NCBI GenBank assembly: GCA_025938035.1
Contig: JAICQE010000071.1
Span: forward strand, 1-19,697
Length of the DNA: 19,697 nt
Origin: Vicinamibacteria bacterium
GTDB lineage: Bacteria; Acidobacteriota; Vicinamibacteria; Vicinamibacterales; UBA2999
Direction of reading: 5' to 3'
Shown: positions 1-7,247 of the stretch, piece by piece
Numbering within the stretch: the stretch's first letter is position 1
How the letters are laid out: the number at the start of each line of letters is the position of its first letter
Made by a program: the position numbers and the translations under genes
Notes under the pieces: generated by a model
What the model was told of the DNA's origin: nothing
Databases searched by the model: none
Seen by the model: the letters and a program-made list of their open reading frames with translations, nothing else

Positions 1-786
1 GGAGAGTGCGTCTCGTGTCACCGGCTGTCCGTTGCTCCCGCGCGGGGCTAACGGATTCAGCTGCGTGTTGAACCAGTCGGTGCCAAGCGCGGCGTAGTAG
101 ATACGCATGTTGGGAGCGCCGGCAACTACTCCGTCGAACTCCATCGGATAGCGCTGCGCCGCGAGCATCGCTTCGCGGCCGCCGGTCGAACAGCCGACGT
201 AGTACGAGCGTGAGGCGGGTGTTGCGTAGTGCCGCGCGATGACGGCCTTGGCGGCCGCCGTCACGCGTTCGACCGCCTGATAGGCGAAGTCGAGCAAGGC
301 CTGCTGGTCGGCCATGAACGTGGTGTCCAGCGAGTTATTCCCGGGTGAACGATGCCCACTATCGGTGCTGACGACGGCGAACCCCCTCATCAGCGCAGAC
401 ATGTCTCCCGCGACGCCGGCTCCAAGCGGATCGGCAAGAACACCGTTGAAGCCGCCACCTCCCTGAAAGAGAAAGCGGCCATTCCAGGCGGCAGGAAGCG
501 CGAGTGCGAAGACGATCCCATACGACTGGCCGTTCGCTCCCTGCCGGCGATTGATCGTCGCCTGCACCCGACAGTGCGCCGGCACCACAATAGTGACGCC
601 CTTCGCGAATTGGTGCGGCCTCGGCCCGGCTGGAATCCACTCCGCCGTGACCTCAGTGAGCGAAAAACCCGGCAGTTGCAGTTGTTGCAGCGCCGCACAT
701 TCGTCAGGGCCGCGTGCAACTGACTGAGCCATCGCTGGCGTCGTCAGAAAGAGAAGCACGACACACAATCCGTGAATTCGCTTCAT
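1..786 (-). CDS. Tannase/feruloyl esterase family hydrolase, 3' part outside window
   Basis: Secreted alpha/beta hydrolase of the tannase/feruloyl esterase family, which cleaves ester bonds of galloyl or hydroxycinnamoyl compounds. The first 262 codons are present; the rest lies beyond the left edge. The ATG at 786 is followed by a signal peptide (residues 1-20, ending AMA before QS). The nucleophile motif GCSTGGR is at 198-204, with Ser200 and the neighbouring Cys199 typical of the family's CS-D-HC arrangement; the Asp and His-Cys parts are off the window. It aligns with the complete homologue at 5663-7228, with matching numbering at residue 262. The start has only a weak GGA upstream. It is the last visible gene of a probable minus-strand operon, 88 nt after an ADOP permease. 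The exact substrate cannot be told from sequence. Confidence 0.9.
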   Translation of the reverse strand, partial: MKRIHGLCVVLLFLTTPAMAQSVARGPDECAALQQLQLPGFSLTEVTAEWIPAGPRPHQFAKGVTIVVPAHCRVQATINRRQGANGQSYGIVFALALPAAWNGRFLFQGGGGFNGVLADPLGAGVAGDMSALMRGFAVVSTDSGHRSPGNNSLDTTFMADQQALLDFAYQAVERVTAAAKAVIARHYATPASRSYYVGCSTGGREAMLAAQRYPMEFDGVVAGAPNMRIYYAALGTDWFNTQLNPLAPRGSNGQPVTRDALS

Positions 787-874
787 ACGATCCAATTCTT
801 GGACGGCCAGTCCGAAAAACGGTTGGCGCTACCGAAGCCCAATACGGATTGGAAGAGCGAAGAGGTGCGGCCGG

Positions 875-3244
875 CTATTCTTCCCTCAGGATACGCATCG
901 GCTCCACCAGGGCGGCTCGCGCGGCGGGTACGAGCGAGGCCAGTGCCGCCACCAGCAGCACGAGGGCGAGGACGGCTGTGAGCGTGCCCGGATCGGATGG
1001 CGTCACGCCAAAGAGCATTCCTGCGAGCGCACGGGTCGCGGCGAGCGACAGTACGAGTCCGGCCGCGCAGGCGATCGCTGCAACGCGCACGCCTTCCCAC
1101 ACGAAACGGCGAAGGATGTGGAGGCGGCCCGCGCCAAGGGCCAGCCGCAGGCCGACTTCGCGACGGCGCCGGCTCACGGCGTAGCTGAGCGTCCCGTAGA
1201 TCCCGAGACACGCCAGCAGCAGCGCCGAGACCGCGAACACCGTCAGGACGACTGTCCGCAGCCGGTTCTCGGCATAGGCGTCCCCAATGAGATCGTCGAG
1301 GAGCATGACGTCGTAGACGGATCGCAGCGGTTCGAGAGCGTAGATTCGCCGGCGAATCACGCCGGCGAGCGCCTCGGGGTCACCTGTCGCGCGGACGAGA
1401 AACAAGGGAAACGGCGTGGGCGCGCTGAAACACGAGTACACCGTTGGCACGGGCTCGACGTCGATGCCTCGCTCGCGCACGTTGCCAACCACGCCGACGA
1501 TCCGATCCTGGGTCCGGGCGGCCAGGTGCAACCCGAGCGGCGATCTGCCGGCCAGATACCGGTCGACGAACGCACGGTTCACCATCACTTCGGTGGTGCC
1601 CTCGGCACCGGCGGGACGCCCACAGAGCTGGCCGTCCACCACCGGAATCCGCAGCGTTTTGAAATAGCTCGGCGACACCGCTCTCAACTCGACCGCCATT
1701 CGGCCCCTGACACGGTCTTCGACGATCTCCACTTCCCCCGGCAGGGAAGTCGGAATGCCTGTCGGCACTTCCTTCGTGGCCGCGGCGCTCACGCCCGGCA
1801 GGGTGCTCAACTCGTCGAGCGTCCGGTTGATCCGCCGGACGATCCGGCCGTAGTCCTGCTCCTCCCCAAACCGCGCGCTGATCCTGAACGTGAGGACGCC
1901 TTCGGAGTCGAACCCCCGTTCCACGCGCATCAGCTCGGCAGCGCTGCGAAGCAAGAGCCCGGCGCCGGAGAGCAGCGCGACCGACAGGGCGACCTGTATG
2001 CCCGCGAGAAGCCACTGCATCGAGCGGCGGGGCGACACACGGACGTCCTCCGTCCGTGCGAGGTTCCGATTGCCGGCGGCGCGCCACGCTGGTATTACCC
2101 CGCACAGCAGCGTGACAAAGACAACGCTGACCCCCGTGAACACGGCAACGCGCGCGTCAAGTCCCGCCTCGTGCAATCGCGGCAGGTCGGCGGCCAGGCG
2201 TTGCAGTCCTGCGGTCGCTCCGATTGCCACGACCACGCCACCGAGACCGCCGAGGAGCGCCAGGACACCGGCCTCGACGAGCAGCTGCAGACTGACTGAC
2301 ATCCGCGATGCGCCGAGCGCGTAACGGACTGCGATTTCATGGGCGCGCTGGATGCCGCGCGACAGGAGCAGCGCGCCGACGTTGCTGCAGGCGATCAGCA
2401 GGAGTACCGTCACGGCGCCGAACAGCAGCCACAGAGATCGGCGGCTGCCGCCGACGATGTCTTCCTTCAGCGGCAGAATCAGCGGCCGGATTCCCTTCTC
2501 CGCTTCTGGAAACGTCCGCGACAACTGCGCCTGCGCCGCCTCGAGGTCGGCACGCGCCTGCTCGATGGTGACCCCAGATCGAAGCCGGCCGATGGCCGTG
2601 ATGTATCTGAACGCCCGATTCGCCGACCACGGAGCGCCGATCGCCTCCGGTGACCACCAGTCCACGTCGCGCTCGGGAAAGGCGAAGGTCGCGGGCATCA
2701 CGCCGACAACCTGATATGAACGACCGCCGAACGTCACCGTCTTCGTGAGAACGTCACGCGATCCCGCGAACCGCCGCCGCCAATAGCGCTCGCTGATCAT
2801 TACGGCGGACGGACCACCAAGACGGTGCTCGTCGTCCGTAAACCCGCGGCCAAGTGCGGGTGCAATGCCCCAGACCTGTACGAACCCCGGCAACACCCGC
2901 GCGCGGCGGATACGTTCCGGCATTTCACCGGTGACGTCGGAAACGTCTTCGGTCACGTGTCCGGTAATCGCTTCGAACGAGTGGGTCAGTCGCTGCCAGT
3001 CCATTGCCCGGATAGCTGCGACGAACGTGTCGTCGCTGAGCGCCGTCGTCTGACCCAGCCGGACCAGTCGATCCGGATTCGGGTAGGGCAGCGGCTGCAG
3101 CAGCACTGCGTCGAGGGCGGAGAAGACCGCGCTGTTGGCGCCGATGCCGAGCGCCAGAGTCAGGACCGCAGTGGCCGTGAACGCGGGCGTCCGCATCAGA
3201 GAACGGACTGCCTGTCGCAAGTTGCGCAGCAGCTGGTCAGTCAA
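875..3244 (-). CDS. ADOP-family ABC transporter permease (FtsX/MacB-like)
   Basis: Large inner-membrane protein of the acidobacterial duplicated orphan permease type, about 789 residues. It has two tandem halves, each with a MacB-type periplasmic domain and an FtsX-like membrane domain, and no ATPase domain. The N-terminus shows the family pattern RTPAFTATAVLTLALGIGAN followed by VFS and PLPYPNPDRLVRL. The membrane helix near residue 270 includes SLWLLFGAVTVLLLIACSN, and the protein ends MRILREE. TTG at 3244 is preferred as start because it aligns with the ATG of the tandem paralogue (both then read TDQL) and sits 7 nt after GAGGAG; GTG at 3247 is the alternative. It begins 4 nt after the upstream paralogue ends, implying translational coupling. 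Family members may act in lipoprotein-type or small-molecule export, but their substrate is unknown. Confidence 0.9.
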   Translation of the reverse strand: MTDQLLRNLRQAVRSLMRTPAFTATAVLTLALGIGANSAVFSALDAVLLQPLPYPNPDRLVRLGQTTALSDDTFVAAIRAMDWQRLTHSFEAITGHVTEDVSDVTGEMPERIRRARVLPGFVQVWGIAPALGRGFTDDEHRLGGPSAVMISERYWRRRFAGSRDVLTKTVTFGGRSYQVVGVMPATFAFPERDVDWWSPEAIGAPWSANRAFRYITAIGRLRSGVTIEQARADLEAAQAQLSRTFPEAEKGIRPLILPLKEDIVGGSRRSLWLLFGAVTVLLLIACSNVGALLLSRGIQRAHEIAVRYALGASRMSVSLQLLVEAGVLALLGGLGGVVVAIGATAGLQRLAADLPRLHEAGLDARVAVFTGVSVVFVTLLCGVIPAWRAAGNRNLARTEDVRVSPRRSMQWLLAGIQVALSVALLSGAGLLLRSAAELMRVERGFDSEGVLTFRISARFGEEQDYGRIVRRINRTLDELSTLPGVSAAATKEVPTGIPTSLPGEVEIVEDRVRGRMAVELRAVSPSYFKTLRIPVVDGQLCGRPAGAEGTTEVMVNRAFVDRYLAGRSPLGLHLAARTQDRIVGVVGNVRERGIDVEPVPTVYSCFSAPTPFPLFLVRATGDPEALAGVIRRRIYALEPLRSVYDVMLLDDLIGDAYAENRLRTVVLTVFAVSALLLACLGIYGTLSYAVSRRRREVGLRLALGAGRLHILRRFVWEGVRVAAIACAAGLVLSLAATRALAGMLFGVTPSDPGTLTAVLALVLLVAALASLVPAARAALVEPMRILREE

Positions 3245-3248
3245 CACA

Positions 3249-5633
3249 CTACTCCTCGCGCAGTATCCGCATCGGTGGCAGCAGCGCGGCACGCGTCGCG
3301 GGAATCAGGGATGCGAGCGCCGCTACCGTGAGCACGACGCCGACGACCCCGCCGAGCGTTGCGGGGTCGGACGGCGTCACCTCGTACAACATCCCGGACA
3401 GCACGCGAGAGGTCGCGAGCGAGAGCAGGAATCCTGTCACTGACGCAATCGCGGCGGCACGCACACCTTCCCACAGGAACTGGCGAAGAATGCTCGAGCG
3501 GTTCGCGCCAAGTGCCAGACGCACGCCGACCTCGTGGCGGCGTTGTCCGACGGCGGAGCTGAGTGCGCTGTAGATTCCCAGACACGCGAGCCCGAGTGCG
3601 CAGCACGCGAACAGCGTCAGCAGGACGGTGCGCAGGCGATTCTGCGCGTGCGCGTCGCCGATTCGCTCTGCGAGCGGGACGACGTCGTAAATGGCGCGGA
3701 GCGGTTCGAGCTCATTGACTGTGACGCGAACCGCTCCAGCGACCGCCGCCGGGTCGCCGGCGGTCCGGACCAGGAACCAGGGGGACGGTGTCGGCGCGCT
3801 GAAGCAGCCGTACACGGTAGGCACCGGCTCCTGATCGACGCCGATCTCCCGCGCATCGTCGACCACGCCGACGATGCGAACGCCGCCCGGGTCCGTTCGG
3901 AGGCCCGATGGACCAACGCTCCTGGCGAGATGCAGTCCGACGATCGAGGAGGTCGTCGCATACCGTTCGGCCAATCGGCGGTTCACCATCCAGCCGCCGG
4001 TCTGACGACAGAGCTCGCCGCTGACAACCGGGATCCGCATCGCATCGAAATAGGTCGAGGAGACGACGCGCCATTCCGCGACGACCCGCGACTCGGATGC
4101 CTGGCGCTCGACGAGCGTGTACGCGACCTGATCGCGGTTGCCGATTCCGGGAAGCCACAGTGACGTTGCCGCGGCGTCTATACCGGGCACGGCGTTCAGC
4201 TCGTCGAGCAGGCGGACGATGCGCTGGTTCCACGATCTGAAGTCCCCAGGCTCGGCATAGCTGCCGCTCACCCGGAACGTGAGCACGCGCTCGGCGTCGA
4301 AGCCGGGGTCCACACGGGACAGCCTGTCGGCACTGCGGAGCAGGAGACCTGCCCCCGCCAGCAGGACCACTGAACACGCGACCTGGATACCGGCGGGAAG
4401 CCATTGCCAGACGCGCCTTCGAGCAGGTTCCGCGCTGCGGACGATCGTGAATGTCGCGAGCCGGGCGCTTCGGAGCGCGGGAAAGACGCCGCAGAGCAGC
4501 GTCGTTACCAGGACGGATGCGACGACGAACGCCAGCACTCTGAAATTGACTGCGGCCTCATCGAGACGCGGAAGATCGGGAGCCAGCAGGCGGAAAGTCG
4601 CGGACGTGGCTGTGGCGACAACCACGCCGGCGACGCTTCCGGCGCAGGCGAGCACTGCCGCCTCCGCGAACGTCTGCGTCACGAGCGACGCCTGCGAGGC
4701 GCCGAGAGCGCACCGCACAGCAAGTTCGCGACGGCGTTTCGTCCCGCGGGTCAGCAAGAGGGCCGCTATGTTGGTGCACGCGATGACGAGAAGGATTGAT
4801 ACTGAGCCAAACAGCAGCCACAACGATCGCCCTGCGCCGCCGACCAGGCGTTCCTTGTAGGGCGTGACGCGGACGCCGATTGTCGCGTCGGTGTTGGGAT
4901 ACAGCTCGCCGAGCCGCGCCTGGACGTCGGCCAGATTCGCCTGCGCCTGTTCCACTGTGACGCCGGGTTTCAGACGGCCGACGGCGACGAAGCCGACGTT
5001 CTGCCGGGATGTTGCCCATGGTGCGTCCACTGGTGCCGGCATCCACCAGTCCACGCTCCGGTCCGGAAACGCGAACGAGTCCGGAAGGACGCCCACCACC
5101 CCGTAGTTCCGGTCGCCGACGCGGGCTGTCCTTTCCAGCACGTTCGGATCACGATCCATCCGGGTGCGCCAATAGCGCTCGCTGATCAGCACGACGTCCC
5201 GGGCGCCCACTCGGTGGTCCGAGTCCTCGAAGGCGCGCCCGACGATCGGCGGAACTCTCCAGACGTCAAGGAAGCGTGGCGAAACAACGGCGCGCCGGAC
5301 GCGCTGTGCCGGTATCGCCGTGCTGTCGGCGACGTCTTCGACCTGGTAGCCGGTGATAGCCTCGAGCACTGAGGCGGAACGGTTCCAGTCTTCGATGCGG
5401 ACGTGTGCCACGGTCGTCTCGCCGGAAGCATTGCTCGTTTGCGCGAGGTGGACCAGGCGATCGGCGTCCGGAAACGGCAGCGGCTGCAGGAGCACAGCGT
5501 CCATCGCCGAGAAAACGGCAACGTTGGCCCCGAGACCGAGCGCCAGCGTCAGGACCGCAGTGGCCGTAAACGCCGGCGTCCGCGCCAGAGAACGGACCGC
5601 GTAGCGCAGATGTCGAAACAACTGGTCAGTCAT
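3249..5633 (-). CDS. ADOP-family ABC transporter permease (FtsX/MacB-like)
   Basis: Tandem paralogue of the permease at 875-3244, about 794 residues, with the same duplicated MacB-domain plus FtsX-membrane-domain layout and no ATPase. The N-terminal helix reads RTPAFTATAVLTLALGLGAN, identical to its neighbour over most of this stretch. The second-half membrane region includes LGLACLGIYSALSSAVGQRR, and the C-terminus is PPMRILREE. ATG at 5633 is chosen because it aligns with the neighbour's start and a GGTGG lies about 8 nt upstream; an in-frame GTG at 5645 would add four residues. It follows the complete tannase gene by 29 nt, a gap filled by a heptamer repeat, and it overlaps functionally with the next gene by supplying that gene's ribosome binding site in its last codons. 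Substrate unknown. Confidence 0.9.
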   Translation of the reverse strand: MTDQLFRHLRYAVRSLARTPAFTATAVLTLALGLGANVAVFSAMDAVLLQPLPFPDADRLVHLAQTSNASGETTVAHVRIEDWNRSASVLEAITGYQVEDVADSTAIPAQRVRRAVVSPRFLDVWRVPPIVGRAFEDSDHRVGARDVVLISERYWRTRMDRDPNVLERTARVGDRNYGVVGVLPDSFAFPDRSVDWWMPAPVDAPWATSRQNVGFVAVGRLKPGVTVEQAQANLADVQARLGELYPNTDATIGVRVTPYKERLVGGAGRSLWLLFGSVSILLVIACTNIAALLLTRGTKRRRELAVRCALGASQASLVTQTFAEAAVLACAGSVAGVVVATATSATFRLLAPDLPRLDEAAVNFRVLAFVVASVLVTTLLCGVFPALRSARLATFTIVRSAEPARRRVWQWLPAGIQVACSVVLLAGAGLLLRSADRLSRVDPGFDAERVLTFRVSGSYAEPGDFRSWNQRIVRLLDELNAVPGIDAAATSLWLPGIGNRDQVAYTLVERQASESRVVAEWRVVSSTYFDAMRIPVVSGELCRQTGGWMVNRRLAERYATTSSIVGLHLARSVGPSGLRTDPGGVRIVGVVDDAREIGVDQEPVPTVYGCFSAPTPSPWFLVRTAGDPAAVAGAVRVTVNELEPLRAIYDVVPLAERIGDAHAQNRLRTVLLTLFACCALGLACLGIYSALSSAVGQRRHEVGVRLALGANRSSILRQFLWEGVRAAAIASVTGFLLSLATSRVLSGMLYEVTPSDPATLGGVVGVVLTVAALASLIPATRAALLPPMRILREE
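3252..3257 (-). promoter_or_regulatory. Ribosome binding site deciding the TTG start of the downstream ADOP gene
   Basis: GAGGAG on the minus strand, which also encodes the last two Glu codons of the upstream permease. Its distance is 7 nt to the TTG at 3244 and 4 nt to the GTG at 3247, which favours TTG. Confidence 0.6.
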
Positions 5634-5644
5634 CGCTAATGCCA

Positions 5645-5665
5645 CCGACTACCAACTACCAACTA
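5645..5665. repeat. Three tandem heptamers, CCAACTA type
   Basis: Three direct 7-bp units on the plus strand (CCGACTA, CCAACTA, CCAACTA) between the tannase and the ADOP gene. The last CTA is the reverse complement of the tannase TAG stop, so the repeat begins exactly at the gene end. The same motif family recurs at 15561-15656. Confidence 0.85.
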
Positions 5666-7228
5666 GGGAGCCCGGCACTCGAAGCTCGCCGCCTGTTGTG
5701 GATCGCCCTTGCCGGTGTAATGGGCGTAGCGCGGGTAGGCACAGAGCGGGCGCGTCAGCTGTGGCGCTGCACGCCGTGTGGCTACGACCGCGTCAGGCGC
5801 GATTCCGCGCTCGACCCAGTCAACCAGTGCCGTGAGCAGGTCGAACGCGTCGGTCGTCATCGACCCGCCGGCGCAGTGAACCATTCCGGGCACGAGGAAC
5901 AACCGGCTCCATTCCCGCACTGCGTCGGCCCCACCATTCGCCTGGCCGAGCCGGCCGTAGTAGTCGATGGTGTCGAGCGCGGAGAACGTCGGGTCGCTGA
6001 CGCCGTGGTAGAAGAGCATCTTTCCGCCGCGGTTCGCGAACGTCGTCATGTTCGTCCAGTAGGCGGTGTTCGTCAGCGCGGACGGCCCGTCTGTATCGGC
6101 CCAGCGCGCCGCGGCCTCAATCTCGGTGGTCGACGCAGGAGCGGGAATCAGCGCACCGTGGAGCAGTCCGGGAATTCCTTGCGTATCGGCGATGCCGGTA
6201 TCGAAGGGGAAGGGTGAATACAGCTGCCTGCCGCCGCTCGTGCGCGGCCCGGCGAATGCGCGCTCCACGGCTGACGCCTGTGCGGCCGTCAGACAGCCGG
6301 CACCCGTGTTGCCGCCACCGCACACCAGTGTTTTTGGATCGAACTTGCAGGCGGTCACGTTGAACACAAGCCTGTCCTGGACCCCGTCGTTCGCATCGCA
6401 GGCGTTGAGAATGCCCTCGATCACAGCCTGTTTCTGAGTGCTGGACAGTGCTTCTCGGGTAACGGGCTGACCGTTCGCGCCGCGCGGCGCCACCTGATTC
6501 AACTGCACGCTCACCCAGTCGGTGCCGAGAGCGGCGTAATTGGCACGCATCGCCGGCGCCCCCACGATGACGCCGTCGAACTCCGTCGGGTGCCGCTGCG
6601 CCGCCTGCATTGCCTCGCGGCCGCCCGTCGAACATCCGGTGTAGTACGAGCGGGCCACGGGCTGCCGGTAGTGCTGCGCGACGATGGCTTTGGCAACAAC
6701 TGTGACGCGGTCCACCGCCCGGTACGCGAAGTCGAGCGACGCCTGCTGATCGACGATGAACGCGGTGTCGAAGGCATTCGTTGAACGATGCCCGGAATCG
6801 GTGCTGACAACTGCGAACCCTTTGCCGAGCGCGGGCATCTCCCCGACGGGACCTGCGCCGATTGGCGCGCCCACCTGTCCGTTGAAGCCGCTGCCGCCCT
6901 GAAACAGCAGGCGCCCGTTCCACATTTCCGGGAGGGCCAGCGCGAAACCGATCCCGTATTGCTGGCCGCCGACACCTGTACGGCGATCGAGCACTGCGTC
7001 CACCCGACAATAGGCAGGCAGCGTCACGGCTGGCGCGGGAGTGAACTGTCCGGGAGCCGGAGCCGGGCCTGTTGGAATCCACCGTGCCGTGCTCTCGCTG
7101 ATGGCAAACCCCGGCAGTTGGACGTTGCGCAGCCCGGCGCACTCGGTGGCCCCGGACACCGTTGGCTGTGCCGACGCCGATGCGGCGGCACAGCCAAAAG
7201 CGACGGCGAGCAAAACTGTTCTGTTCAT
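5663..7228 (-). CDS. Tannase/feruloyl esterase family hydrolase
   Basis: Complete secreted esterase of 521 residues, a usual length for bacterial members of the tannase/feruloyl esterase family. The signal peptide is residues 1-20 (ASASA before QPT). The nucleophile is Ser200 in GCSTGGR (198-204). The predicted acid is Asp412 in HGVSDPT (408-414), and the base is His451 in VPGMVHCAGG. Cys199 and Cys452 flank the Ser and His, matching the CS-D-HC disulfide-linked triad known for this family. A probable calcium loop DANDGVQD lies at 278-285. ATG at 7228 has AGGA 5 nt upstream. It starts 19 nt after an ADOP permease gene ends. The expected role is hydrolysis of plant-derived aromatic esters in the periplasm or outside the cell; tannase versus feruloyl or other esterase cannot be decided. 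Confidence 0.93.
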   Translation of the reverse strand: MNRTVLLAVAFGCAAASASAQPTVSGATECAGLRNVQLPGFAISESTARWIPTGPAPAPGQFTPAPAVTLPAYCRVDAVLDRRTGVGGQQYGIGFALALPEMWNGRLLFQGGSGFNGQVGAPIGAGPVGEMPALGKGFAVVSTDSGHRSTNAFDTAFIVDQQASLDFAYRAVDRVTVVAKAIVAQHYRQPVARSYYTGCSTGGREAMQAAQRHPTEFDGVIVGAPAMRANYAALGTDWVSVQLNQVAPRGANGQPVTREALSSTQKQAVIEGILNACDANDGVQDRLVFNVTACKFDPKTLVCGGGNTGAGCLTAAQASAVERAFAGPRTSGGRQLYSPFPFDTGIADTQGIPGLLHGALIPAPASTTEIEAAARWADTDGPSALTNTAYWTNMTTFANRGGKMLFYHGVSDPTFSALDTIDYYGRLGQANGGADAVREWSRLFLVPGMVHCAGGSMTTDAFDLLTALVDWVERGIAPDAVVATRRAAPQLTRPLCAYPRYAHYTGKGDPQQAASFECRAP

Positions 7229-7247
7229 CAGGATCCTGCTTGTGATC

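Noticed and set aside
787..874. Terminator between the ADOP gene and the partial tannase gene
   Set aside because: Only a 4-bp stem (GGAC/GTCC) and no U-tract were found; the gap holds nothing that can be supported.
1118..2299. Long plus-strand open frame (393 codons) inside the ADOP permease
   Set aside because: It is antisense to a permease with clear family motifs, has no recognisable domain, and its Arg/Gln/Asp-rich composition is typical of high-GC shadow frames.
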